Shown: positions 46,700 to 57,894, counted from the first letter of the stretch. The stretch is 64,000 nt of DNA from Zanthoxylum bungeanum (GCA_019454045.1 SKCR01031819.1:22414-86413), one strand, 5' to 3'. Numbers and translations: made by a program. The notes: generated by a model not told the origin, from the sequence alone.

Positions 46700-48400
46700 T
46701 GTTGGGATATATGCCATAGAGCATCATGTATTGTAAATGGTATTATATTTTATGAAATAAAATGATGCATTATTCATTTATCAAAGTGTTTAATTAATAT
46801 CACATATTGTATATTATAATGTTTACCCTAGATTACTCATGTGCCTTTAGACTTTGTGTATGAGTGTTATATACAAGAGGATTTAAGTCTGAAGTTAGTA
46901 ATCTAAAATAGTTCATAGAGAGTAAACAAAACGAGTACTTTATTTATGGTTTATCAATATCTGTGATCCATTATATAATTGTATGGCGACCTTGATCTGG
47001 TATCTTCCATGTGGAGACATGGGAATGGAGGCACCTTGTATGATGTTATCATATAGGACTGGACCCAGATAGAAATGAGTTTCTTATAATATCCATTAAA
47101 TAAATAAATTCATTTCGATCTACTAGATGGTCATATATGGATTTATATTAATCCTGAGTGTACTACGAACTCCTGCATAGCAGGCTATGTCCTTTGATTT
47201 ACAAAGGTGAGGTTGGTGTAGCAGTCTCGACCAATAGCTACGTACTTTGGGGGATATGGTTTGGTGTGTAGCTGGGGACATTTTAATAGACATGGAGTTC
47301 ATTCCTTCTTGCGAGAAGTAGAAGAGTATCTTCCTTAAGGGTTGATTTGGTACTTAAACAATTAGAGCTCTCACGAATAGAAAGATTAAAATTCATATTG
47401 GTTATGAATAAATCGTTCATTAGAGAATTAATGGTACTTAAGGTAAAAATAATTTGAGCGGTATAACGGACATTATGACCGACTCTAATTACGAGATACT
47501 TGTGAAGGGTTAATTTGTATATAATGACTATATCGATAGACATCGACGTGGTTCAGCTTAATATCTATCTGCGGCAAAGAGAGTGCAGCTTAAGATTTTT
47601 AATGGAATAACCCGGAGTTAATGATTCGGAATATTTAATTAAGAGCTCAATTAATATTCCAAGATTATTGAAGCTCAGAACCGTCGGTCCATTTGGTCCT
47701 CGTGCTAGCTCGATATACTATAGCAGATTAAATATAATTGGATAATCCAATTATATACTCACATATGAAAATATTATTAATATGGTTAATAATATTATTT
47801 TGTCACACTTGAAACTATATATTAAAATTTAATATATAGTTTTAATAATTATATGATAATTATTAAATGCATAATATTAAATTATATATGATATAATTTA
47901 ATGAGACCATTATTGGAATTTCAAGTTTTGGGTTTTGGAAACCCTTGATTACTTTTGGAAGTTATATTTTCAAAAGCTAATTATATATTTAATTTTGTAA
48001 CATATTTGGTCATCATGATGGCATTTAATAAAAGATTTATTGTTGAAAAATTTATTATTCAAAATAGGGAGGTGGCCAAAACTTGCATGGGTGGAATGGG
48101 AAAGAGTTTGTTTGTTTTGGAAACAAATAACCCTAGGTATAAAAAGATTTTTATTTTTATTTTTTGCCTAAGCCTCTCATTCTAAACCTAACCTTTTTTT
48201 TCTTCTTCCAAAAACTCTCTCAAGTGTTGAGAGAAACAAAAACAAAAACAAGAAGAAAATAAAAGAAAAAACTTGTGTGACTTAGAATCTCTAAAGAGTT
48301 TAGGGATTCGTATTGTGAGTGTAGCCCACCCTACGTTCTGTTGGTAATGAGATATAGCTAGGAAGACTTTTTGGTTTCGAACAAAAATCCATCATCTTCC
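46700..48400 (+). mobile_element. Element D 3' LTR (right end uncertain)
   Basis: It begins TGTTGGGATATATGCC. U3 is AT-rich. A TATA box (TATAAAAAG, 48138-48146) is followed by a CT-rich leader (48170-48230), so the LTR must extend beyond about 48250. No partner LTR survives upstream of 16035, so the end and the target duplication cannot be fixed. Confidence 0.7.
48138..48146 (+). promoter_or_regulatory. TATA box of the D LTR
   Basis: TATAAAAAG is followed 30-80 bases later by CCTCTCATTCTAAACC and a CTTCTTCC run. Confidence 0.6.
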
Positions 48401-50186
48401 TTGACCCACGGCAGTGAGTATTGTTTTTGCTCACTGTCGTACGTTGTATTAGTGAAACGGGGCTCGGTTTGTTTCGCATTTGATCCAGAATTTTTAGAGA
48501 ACTTTAAGGGGTATTTTAGGGCTGTGTTGGGACTGTTTTTGGCTGAAAAATCATATCTAAAATATAGTAGAAACTGATTCATACAAAGGCTAAACTAGGC
48601 AACAGATTTGGTGCATTTCGGGTCCAAAACAGTCCAGTTTTTGTGTCGCTATTCGGGAGTTGTTTGGGGCTATTCCGGGGCTGAAATTTTGTCCAAAACA
48701 GATGCAAAAATTCACTTTTGGTGTTGGTAACATTCATCCATTCAAAGAGAAGGGCAGAAAAAAATTTCCAGTCTGATCCGGGTGCTTAACGTGTTTCCGT
48801 TGTGCTAGGAAAGTGGTTCATACACATAGATCCTAGTTTCAGTGGCTTGGGGGACGGCAATACGTAACGCCCCAAGACCATCAGATTTCAGAGCTAGGGG
48901 GACGGCGATACGTAACGCCCCTAGACCCTAGATTCAGGGACATGACAATGGCATGCATTGGGGGACGGTGATACGTAACTCCCCAATGGCATGGATTTGC
49001 ACACCTGGCTCCAGTTCAGTGGCTTGGGGAACAGCGATACGTAATGCCCCAATACCATTAGTTTAGGCGTATTGGGGGACGGCGATACGTAACCCCTCAT
49101 GCGTCAGGTTTTCTACAAATACTCAAAGACATGGTTTTTCATATTGATGGTTTCTAAACGAGTTTTCAAAAGAAACAGTTTTAAGAGAAACTCAGAGGAT
49201 TTCAGATAAGTGCTTAGGGGGACGGCGATACGTAACGCTCCTAATCACCAAGTTATTACAGTGTCTTTTTAAGTTTTTAGATAAAAGAATTTTTAGAAGG
49301 TTTTATGTGATTTCCAACTATGAAGATTTTCATGATAATCATTTTGCATAATTGTTTACTTTTATAAAAGAATTGATTTCCAACAGAGTACTAAAGTGGA
49401 ATTTCATGTATATGATTTTGACACTACTTGATCTTGTATACCATCACATGTTTTGAATTCAGTTTTAATCCCAGCTGGCTTGGATACTTTCTAACATATG
49501 CAATTTCTTTTTTACAAACCTATACAGTTTCTATTAAAGTTTTACGATTCTCAGATATAGAAATTCTAGTTTTTGTATATAGCTTGCCCTACGAGGCTAG
49601 ATGCAGTTGTTATTCTATTATAGTGTGATTTCAAAATTTAGACCTTACACAATTGGTTTCCTTATTTGGTGAAGATATTTCTCTTTGACATGAAAGTTGA
49701 GTTATGTCTAGTTCATATTCGATGAGTAAAATGGTAGTATGTTATTAGTATATACTATGTATAAATTATATGTTGAGATGCTTGGTCGATTCATGATATT
49801 AATGTAAGGGCTGAGTGTTGAGTGTTTACTATATTCAAAATGTAGTTTGTGAAGATTCCAATGGATTGAATCCAATGTCGGTATCTTATGTTGTATAGAG
49901 GTCTTATGTTTCAGCTCAATGTTTCAATAAACATTCAACAGTTCACAATTAGCTAATACTTGCGTTTTTAGCTCACGTGACCCATATGAAGTAACCAGCC
50001 ATAGTTTAAGCTGACTAAACCACCACAGGTTTGGGATGGCCTTATCTGCGAGTTTGGGTGGTTTGGTAGATAATAAGTTAATTCTGGTTAGGAGAAATTT
50101 GATGTTGTTAATATATAAGGTATAGCTATAGTGCAGAAAAAGAGTATATATGTATGTGGTTGAGGACTTCTAGTTTTATGTATGAG
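48401..50186. mobile_element. Unclassified LTR-like sequence H, left part
   Basis: Coding sequence is absent. It holds GT-rich text reminiscent of the complement of the G LTR leader, the six-copy hairpin array (48846-49244) and AT-rich DNA. The same unit probably continues at 59841 after F. Its left border with D's LTR is not resolved, so its orientation and class are open. Confidence 0.4.
48846..49244. repeat. Six dispersed hairpin repeats with a constant loop GACGGCGATACGTAAC
   Basis: The copies are at 48846-48876, 48894-48924, 48956-48988, 49024-49052, 49071-49100 and 49214-49244. The stems are CTTGGGG/CCCCAAG, CTAGGGG/CCCCTAG, CATTGGGG/CCCCAATG, TTGGGG/CCCCAA, ATTGGGG with an imperfect partner, and TTAGGGG/CTCCTAA. 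The loop sequence is nearly constant while stem ends change together. Confidence 0.9.
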
Positions 50187-52095
50187 TGATGAGTGGAAAA
50201 TATATCAATATTTACCGTCCCTTTTACTTAATATTTTGTATAGTTTCTCGAGTTTTATGAACGTTTTGATATGTTTTAGTTTATTTTACAGATAAAATAA
50301 AATCGGGACTTAATGGAATCAATCAGGACGAAATGTGGAACAAATAAGGGCAAAAATTGGACTTGACATTTTGATTTTGGAGATTGGAAACTTGAAATGG
50401 CGTTCTAACGAAGTACGATTTCGTAAATTCCAACTTTGCGCAATTATTGTATTTTGGCCATAACGTTTTACTCCGATATCGGATCGAGGTGATTCAAGTT
50501 CCAGATTAAAGAAGACTCAAATATCTACAACTTTAAAGTTCATAATAATTTCAAATTCTGAAGTTTCCATGACCTAAATTGATAAAACATCCGGAAGTGT
50601 GTTATGTGCAATTATTAAAGTCATTTTCAAAATAAAAAAAAAAAAATGAAAATTGTCAAACTTCCACAGAACATGCTTGCATGTTTGGTGGAGGATTTGG
50701 TGTCATGTTTGGTGTCATGTTTGGTGGAGCAATTGGTGGAGAAATTGGTGGAAGCCTTTAGATTTGCATATAAATATCAAACTAAACTTTGTAAATTTTT
50801 CATGCTTTCTTTGGAGGAATTTCTCCATGTAAGCCTAAAGGAAAGTGTCTTGTATATTTATTTAAGTTTTCTTGTATTTTCTTTTTATTTAATTAATAAA
50901 ATTTTGTGTATTTTCATTTACAGGATGAGCAGGTAATATCATTCTGCTAGGGTGACAATGTAATACTTTTAATATAAAAAATTAGATTAATCTCTCTTAT
51001 TTTAAATATGGATTAATTAGTTACCGCCTATATGGCCGGTTTAGGTGACAACCTTATTTACCGCCTATATGGTCGGTTTTACATTCCAGACGTAGTTTCC
51101 GCCTATATGGTCGTTTAGGTAATAACCTTGTTACCACCTATATGGTCGGTTGGACTTAATTGAGACAAATGGAATTTTCGCCCTTATGGTTTGGTTAAAT
51201 ATAATTAATTAATTAGTAAACATTGACAATAAGAGAGATTTCTAATTTTGAAATATTAAAAGTGGATCATCTAACCCCATCATTTTCTTTCATTATTGTA
51301 ATTTTACTTTTATTTATCTTCGAGTTATTTGTTATGATGTTTTGTTTATTTAAGTGTTTAGTAATCATAGGTATGTGTTGTACTAAATACATAATATGGG
51401 GTTGTGATGAATTCCAATATCACCGGTTTATAAGGTGTTATTTTGTGTTTTGGGTAATATAAAGGTTTATTTATTAAGTCTTAAGCTTAATGCTTCTTGT
51501 TAATTGACCATTAATAAGATTGATCTGATAAATTTAAAATAAAATTGATGAATGACTTTTAGTTTTCAGCCTTAGACTCAATAGCTCACGATCTCACCTC
51601 GGGGCATGGTGACCTTTAGGTAGATTTCCTTACAGGATAGACATATACCTGTCGGGCGGGGGTAGCCACAATTGGAATTTATTTTTAATGAATTCAGGTA
51701 ACTTGGTTAACATAGACATATGATTAATTGGGTTATTTGGGTTTTTACATCTGACCATCGACAGAGGCTTTTGCATATTTTTGCGTTCCAGGTTAATAAA
51801 CCGATATATTGCACAAACATGAGATAAACACTTTATCTTTAAAAGATATTAGAAAGATTCAAAACCCTAGATAGTTTTTATAATATTGAATTTTCCTTTA
51901 ATTTAATTTCGTACTGTTTTATTTACTTGTTTTAGCAAAAATCACCATCCAATCAACAAACTAATCTATTAGGTACTTGTAAACATTTAACTTCATAAAT
52001 TGATAACTAAGGTATTAAGTCCTCATGGGATCGATATATTTTATACTACTTGAACGATACGTGTGCTTGCGTTACGTGAGTGATTTCACCAATCA
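50187..52095 (+). mobile_element. Element F 5' LTR
   Basis: TTGGTGGA-type repeats (50680-50755) precede the TATA box (GCATATAAATA, 50766-50776). Five 'CCGCCTATATGG' palindromic repeats lie at 51018-51190. Confidence 0.92.
51018..51190. repeat. Palindromic ACCGCCTATATGGTCGGT repeats in the F LTR
   Basis: About five copies occur; each is an imperfect palindrome (ACCG...CGGT, CC...GG). The second LTR carries the same set at 58757-58935. They lie in the transcribed part of the LTR. Confidence 0.8.
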
Positions 52096-52101
52096 AGTTT
52101 T

Positions 52102-52118
52102 TGGTGCCGTTACCGGGG
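52102..52118 (+). other. Primer binding site, tRNA-Asp type (element F)
   Basis: TGGTGCCGTTACCGGGG has two differences from the tRNA-Asp complement and lies six bases after the LTR. Confidence 0.85.
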
Positions 52119-52226
52119 ACTTATTTATCTTTTACTATTAATTTTGGGGTTAGATACCTTTACCTGTGTCTAATTTATTTGACTTATTATTTTTATTTTC
52201 TTGTGTTTCAGGTTCTCAGATACTAC

Positions 52227-53720
52227 AAGAGATGAACCAGAAGCTTTGAAATCCGACTGTTTGACCCAGAAATTGAAAGAACCATCAGATAGTTGAGAAG
52301 GGAAAGACGAGAAGGCCAAGAAGCACTGATCAATATGGAACCTGAACCATTGGAAGTTGCACCGCCAGTTCCTATTCGAGACAGAACTATTCTGGTGGTT
52401 GACAACTTCATTTCATGTATTGTACTTCCTCACTTACCAGTAATTGCGTGTGACATCAAAACATGCATTCAGATGATACAGCAGTCAGCTCAGTTTCGGG
52501 GGAATGCAACTGAAGATCCTAATACCCACATCAAAAACTTCCTGGAAGTTTACAGCATATTTAATTACAACGAAGCATCAGAAGAAGCAATGAGACTGCG
52601 TGTTTTCCTATATTCCTTGAAAGACAGAGCTAAGGCTTGGCTACATTCACTACCAGCATGTTCCATCACAACCTGGAACACTCTAGCCACCAAATTCCTT
52701 GCAAAGTAATTTCCACCAGCCAGAACTGCAAAGCTGAGGAATGACATTACATCCTTTGTACAACATAACTCAGAATCTCTCTGTGAAGCTTGGGAAAGAT
52801 ACAAGGAATTGCTCCGGAAATATCCTCATCATGAGATTGCAAAATGGCTACAAGTCCAAACTTTCTATAATGGACTTTCTGGAGTGATGAGAATTACAAT
52901 TGATGTTGCTGGAGGAGCTTTAATGGGAAAATGAGAAGATCAAGCCTGAGACTTAATTGAAGAAATGGCCAACAACAATTTTTTGTGGCCAACAGAAATG
53001 AGCATGCTCCAATGAATTGCAGGATTTTACGAAGTTGGAGCCAACACAGCAATGAATGCCAAGCTGGATCAAATGTGTAAATTCATGGAAACATTTAGCA
53101 CAAAAGTTGTAAACATCATCGGGTCTATAAGTTCACCATATGGAGGAGCACCAGAGGCAAACCAACATGATGAGACGGTGAACTATGTCAGCAATTTCAA
53201 CAACCAGGGAAACAATCCATATTCCAACACCTACAACCCAGGGTGGAGAAATCATCCCAATTTCGCATGGAGCAACAATTCAGGGCAAAGGAACAATCCA
53301 CCACCAGGATTCCAACAGCAAAACAAAGGCCATGAGTATGAAAAAGAACCAGGAATAACAGAAGTGATGGCTTACTTGAAAAAGCTAGAAGCAAAATATG
53401 ATTCTCAAGCAGCATCATATGATGCCATGTTTCAATCCCAAGCAGCATTAATTCAAAGTCAAGCAGCATCTTTGAAAACACTGGAGAATCAAATGGGACA
53501 GCTGGCCAATGCTCAGAGTTACAGACCGTAAGGTACCCTTCCTAGCAACATAGAACCAAATCCAAGGAACATGGGGAAAGAGCAATGTCATGCCATCACT
53601 TTGAAAAACGGTACTGAAATCAACAAAAATGTTGGAGTCAAGGAAACTATTGAGGAAGTTCCAAAAGAAAGTAGCGAAGCATATCAACAGATGGAGGAAA
53701 AAGAGGCAAAAGCAAATGAT
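52227..53720 (+). pseudogene. Athila-like gag (element F), start codon lost
   Basis: By alignment with A1 the start ATG has become AAG (about 52227), followed at once by a TGA. From 52293 'EALINMEPEPLEVAPPVP' and the gag domain are readable to a stop near 52707, which destroys 'KYFPPA'. 53052-53531 carries the Asn/Pro-rich linker and a Gln/Ala repeat ('FQSQAALIQSQAASLKTLEN') longer than in A1. Stops near 52932, 52950 and 53014 and a TAA at 53529-53531 add to the damage. Confidence 0.87.
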
Positions 53721-53847
53721 TGAGAAAGATTCACTTCACCTCCACCTTTTTCCACAGCATCTCCAGAAAAACAAACTAGACAAGTAGTTTGCTCAATTCC
53801 TATATATCTTCAAAAAGCTGCATATCAACATTCCATTTGCAGAAGCG

Positions 53848-54906
53848 TTGGAAAAAATTCCCAACTATGTCAAATTCATGAAAGATTTTATGTCACAAAG
53901 ATTGGGAGATTACGAGACAATAGCATTGACAGAAGAATACATCGCCATCATTCAGAGGAAGCTTCCCCCAAAGTTGAAAGATCATGGCAGTTTCACCATC
54001 CCTTGCACCATAGGAGAACATAACTTCGGTAAGGCTTTATGTGATTTACGTGCTAGTGTTAACTTGATGTCTTTTTCTATTTACAGGAAACTGCAAATTA
54101 GAGAAGAAATGCCCACCTCAGTCTCTCTGCAACTTGCTGATAGATCACTCACATTTTCGAGAGGTGTAGTTGAAGATGTGCTGGTCAAAGTCGACAAACT
54201 CATTCTCCCAGCAGACTTTATTATCCTTGACATGGAGGAAGACGAAGACATGCCTATCATCCTCGGGAGACCATTCTTAGCTACAGGTCGAACCATTATT
54301 GATGTACAAAAAGGTGAACTAACCATGACGGTACATGACCAAGAAGTAAAATTTAATATATTCAAAGCCATGAAATTCCCGAATGAGGAATGTTTCAGAC
54401 TTGATGTGATAAATAATACCGTCCAGAACTCCGATGCAATGCAAAGTTCCACTGACAAACTTAGAGCATGTCATCTACCTGTGGAGCCTGAAGATAAAGT
54501 GTACTACACACTGAACAAGTTAAATCTTGAACTGCAAGCAACTAAAGAGAAAAGGCTCCACCAACTCAACGAATTGGAGGAATTTCACATACAGCCTTTC
54601 GGGAATGCCAAATTATACAAGGAAAATGCCAAGAAGAGACATGAAGAGAAGTTAGTGCGCATACAACTGGAACCTGGGAAGCGGGTATTGTTCAGCAAAT
54701 CATTGTTGAAATTTTTCCCTGGGAGGTTAAAATCACGGTGATCAGGTCCATTCTTAATCACTCAAGTTTTACCAGATAGAACCGTTGAGTTACATGATCC
54801 CAATTCTAATGAAACATTCAAGGTTAAAAGTAAGCATGTCAAGCACTACTGGGGAGAATCATTGGAGCGACTAAAAGAAAGTGTCACACTTTCAGATCCA
54901 GCCTAA
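53848..54906 (+). pseudogene. Protease fused in frame to the integrase C-terminal tail (element F)
   Basis: The frame reads through an Athila-like protease: 'GKALCDLRASVNLMSFSIYR' (DLGAS with Arg for Gly), 'LPADFIILDMEEDEDMPIIL' and GRPFLATG. Near 54470 it passes directly into an integrase C-terminal region, 'ACHLPVEPEDKVYYTLNKLN', 'RLHQLNELEEFHIQPFGNAK' and 'SLLKFFPGRLKSR'. A single TGA (54739-54741, at an expected Trp) interrupts the tail, which ends at the TAA 54904-54906. RT, RNase H and the integrase catalytic core are missing between the two parts. The fusion keeps frame for about 350 codons, so the deletion may have arisen in an active element. The normal A1/A2 copies continue into RT here. 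Confidence 0.88.
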
Positions 54907-54920
54907 CGTTCGGGCAATCA

Positions 54921-54970
54921 TGTCTAGCTGACGACGTTAAACTTAGTGCTAGCATGGAGGCAACCCATGC
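54921..54970 (+). other. Conserved post-pol block (copy in F)
   Basis: GACGTTAAACTTAGTGCTAGC and GGAGGCAACCCATGC match 42853-42900 in E. CTAGC and GCTAG flank the core and could pair. Confidence 0.75.
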
Positions 54971-55051
54971 AAATTTTGTATATATTCAGATTTGGTATGT
55001 TTTATTTTTATTTTTTGTGTTTAATTTTTGTAGGTAAAGTCACATTTCATG

Positions 55052-55495
55052 ATGGAAGATGTTCTTGCAAATCTTCACAAGCAATTTCATACTCTCCCTC
55101 AAAACTCTATGATGAAAGTCTACAAAACTCGCTTGGAACGAATGAGACTTCTGATGATCAAAGGTATTCCTAATGACATTCGCTGGATTATTGAAGCACG
55201 TGTCTGATTGGTAGGTGAGTCTTCTGACTCTTCTGTGTCATATTTGTCTGGTTTAGCAATAAGTACCTATGCCAAGAAAAGAAAAGCTAAAAGAATGGGT
55301 GTTTGCTATAAATGTGCACGCATGACATGTAATACTCGTTGTCATTCTTTAGGAATGGTGTCTGATAACCCTGAAGATAAAATTAAATTCATTAGGGATG
55401 GCTTGAGTAAGGAGTCTTTGGATGACATATCATTGACTCTTGAGACGCATCCCAGTGGATATGTGCATCACGCAATTCACATGTTACATGCATAA
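55052..55495 (+). pseudogene. Unknown accessory ORF with a Cys cluster (element F)
   Basis: From the ATG at 55052 a 147-codon frame is open except for one TGA (55205-55207). It encodes a basic, leucine-rich start ('MEDVLANLHKQFHTLPQNS') and a Ser-rich segment. 'CYKCARMTCNTRCH' follows, a CX2C...C...CH cluster that could bind zinc, then an acidic helix-like end. I do not recognise the family. It lies 145 bases after the integrase tail and upstream of the LOG-like pseudogene on the same strand. A part of the captured host gene, an element-specific accessory protein or a remnant of an env-position gene are all possible. Confidence 0.5.
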
Positions 55496-55499
55496 TTCC

Positions 55500-55867
55500 A
55501 AAAAGAAAGACAACATATAAGTCTCGGGAATCTGACTCTAAAAGACCCTGTTTGCCAATTTATAAAAAAAATTGGATGGGAAGCTTGTCCTTGACGCATA
55601 GACATTATTCAAGCTGTTACTTCTTGTAAATATTATTATCTCTTTGTATTTATCTAATAATTGTTATTTTTTTTGTTATTTTCTTTTATTTTCTCCGACA
55701 GGATCCATACTTTTTGACTTTCACGATATATTTTACTGTTTAGCTAATAATTATCATTTGGCAGGCACTAGTGCTATTATTACTCACCCTTTTTGGGGTT
55801 CTATAAATTCAACTCATCATTACACTCTTGAAGACATCCAGAGTTGAGAAAAAAATACATTAAAAAA
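55500..55867 (+). other. Spacer between the accessory ORF and the LOG-like frame, with intron-like signals
   Basis: A weakly open stretch with Lys/Arg (about 55500-55625) is followed by GTAAATATT, a T-rich tract with TCTAAT, and TTCTCCGACAG (to about 55702), which resembles a ~75-base plant intron. Another CAG lies at about 55764. No domain was recognised. Confidence 0.35.
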
Positions 55868-56461
55868 ATGAAAGCAACTTTAAGAAGACGAGTTGTAAAC
55901 ATTTGTGTGTTTTGTGGTATTAGTGCTGGTTCTCAACCAGAATTTGTAGCGGCAGCACATGAATTGGGTCGAGTCATAGCTGAAAGAAATATGCACCTAG
56001 TATATGGCAGTGGCAATCTTGGACTAATGGGGTACGTTTTAAGGGCCGTACAGAAAGGAGGTAGTTAAGTTCTGGGAATCATCCCAAAACCCTTGGCAGA
56101 GTCGAATCTGATATGACCATCAAACGAAGAGGAACTTATCATGCTAGGTATGTCCGAACGACTTGTGCAAATGATTAACCGTGCTGATGCTTTTATTGCT
56201 TTGCCAGGTGGCTTAGGTACGATTGAGGAAATTTTTACGGTACTATCTTGGGCAAACCTGAACATACACCAGAAACCGATTGGACTGTTTAACACTGATG
56301 GATTTTAAGATTTTCTTTGTGTGTTTCTTGATGATGCCCGGAGAAATGGGTTCGTATCAAAACATGTAAAAGAAATCATCTTCACTGCCAGAACTGCCAA
56401 TGATTTAATTGACCAAATTTTAGCCTTTGAACCACAAATTGACTTTATCTTTCCGAGATAA
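55868..56461 (+). pseudogene. LONELY GUY (LOG)-like phosphoribohydrolase pseudogene captured by element F
   Basis: The frame from the ATG at 55868 runs 197 codons with three in-frame stops (56066-56068, 56114-56116, 56306-56308) and no frameshift. It shows the LOG-family features in order: 'VNICVFCGISAGSQPE' at the start, 'HLVYGSGNLGLMG' (nucleotide-binding loop), 'VLGIIPKPL', '[20 protein letters not shown]' and the signature PGGLGTIEE (residues 113-121). Next come '[18 protein letters not shown]' and a C-terminal helix region. Length and order fit complete LOG proteins (about 200 residues). LOG enzymes release active cytokinin bases from their riboside monophosphates in the cytosol or nucleus. 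Host LOG genes have several introns; this copy has none, as expected of a copied mRNA. It lies in sense between the integrase tail and the 3' LTR. Some plant LOG-like subfamilies differ from classic LOG here, so the donor is uncertain. Confidence 0.85.
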
Positions 56462-57044
56462 ACTGGTCTGATAATGATCGTGGTAAGAAGCGTCGGATAA
56501 ATTTGGATCTTAACCTTTAATTTTCTTTTTAGATGTATAATTTCAGCTAACCATGTACTGTTTCTAAACTCTTCTTCTACTTTTTAAGACATTGGGGACA
56601 ATATCTCAATAGGTTTGGGGGAGGGGAATAGTTGACTAGTATCTTGTTTTTATTTTTTGATTTTTAGTCAAAACGTTTCAAAAAATTCAAAAAACAATTT
56701 TAGAAAAAATTAAAAATATTTTGTGTTTTTGTGTTTTAACTTGACTAATCATGTGAAATTGGTGTGAGATAGCTGTGTAAGGAATCTCCACTCCTGAGAC
56801 GTATCTCAACCTATTTCATAACAAGTTAATTTTTGTTTATTTCCTTTTGAATTATTTAATTTGTGAATTCTCCATAATACTGACTAAATTGGATCCTCAT
56901 ATGCTCAGTTGACAGGTATTATCAACATGCATGGTAACATACGACCATGAGTTGTAAGTGAAAAGTTTGTAATATTCAGTGTTCTAGTTTAATTGGAGGA
57001 AGCATCTAAAAAAGCAATGGAATAAAAAAAACCACATTTGATAT
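56462..57044 (+). other. Non-coding 3' region of F
   Basis: It contains ACATTGGGGACAAT and the purine tract GGTTTGGGGGAGGGG (about 56588-56626), shared in part with E. From 56690 it aligns with the window's first bases. No gene is seen. Confidence 0.75.
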
Positions 57045-57400
57045 CCGAGTAATTAAGTCTGTATAGGTGTTTTAACACCTAGTGCCCTAAAGCCAACTGG
57101 TTTGGGAGTCACTGGCCCAAAGCTCGCTACATGGATTGAAGATGTTGTAAAAAAAAGCTATCTGAAATCCAAGTAATTAAGTCCGTAAAGGTGTTTTAAC
57201 ACCTAGTGCCCTAAAGTCAACTGGCTTGGGAGTCACTGGCCCAAAGCTCGCTACATGGATTGAAGATGTTGTAAGAAAAAATAATCTGAAATTCGAGTAA
57301 TTAAGTCTGTAAGGGTGTCTTAACACCTAGTGCCCTAAAGCCAACTGGCTTGGGAGTCACTGGCCCAAAGCTCGCTACATGGATTGAAGATGTTATAAAC
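57045..57400 (+). repeat. Three copies of the ~120-bp hairpin repeat (element F)
   Basis: The units contain GGTGTTTTAACACC (or GGTGTCTTAACACC) and TTGGGAGTCACTGGCCCAA. Two units are present in A0 (338-560). Confidence 0.85.
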
Positions 57401-57696
57401 AAAAAAAAAAAAAAATCCATTGCCAAAAAAAGGTGTGAATTCTGATATAATTTTAGGACAAAAATATTACTCTCTTTTCAACTACACTTATGAATATTGT
57501 GGGCACAATGATTTGATTAATACCTTTTTGGTTGTGTATATGAAGAATGGTAAAAATAATCGGAGAATTTATTTATTTGGTATTTAGAAAGAAAGAAAAT
57601 AATTATTAACTTGGATAGTACATTTCACTTGTTTAGTCACTAACTTATTTATTCTATTTTCTCTTGTCTTTTTGCTTTTGTATGCATTAGATTGAC

Positions 57697-57830
57697 GTTT
57701 GTGGGTATCGTCAATGTAAGCCCTCACGAGAATACAACTCATCCACTAGGGACACCTAGGGGTTTAAAGGCTTGTTGCATACGCTAAATGCAACTGTGAT
57801 CCCTACGAAAGTGGCTTAGTTTAATTTTAA
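57697..57830 (+). other. Conserved pre-LTR non-coding block (copy in F)
   Basis: It matches 936-1060 and 44030-44150, with the stem TTGCAT/ATGCAA at 57775-57793. Confidence 0.85.
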
Positions 57831-57880
57831 TTATTTATTGCATTTTATTTTGTTGTTTTGCTCGAGGACTAGCAAAATGT

Positions 57881-57894
57881 TAGGTTTGGGGGTG
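57881..57894 (+). other. Polypurine tract of element F
   Basis: AGGTTTGGGGGTG lies directly upstream of the 3' LTR start TGATGAGCGG. Confidence 0.75.

Noticed and set aside
48846..49244. CRISPR-like array
   Set aside because: Spacing is irregular, the repeated part is a hairpin with changing stems, and the sequence is plant nuclear DNA.
50646..50936. 96-codon frame with a Leu/Val-Glu repeat, also in the second LTR (58367-58669, 100 codons)
   Set aside because: Both copies are the same LTR, so conservation is no evidence of coding. The start is upstream of the LTR TATA box and the repeat is the DNA motif TTGGTGGA.
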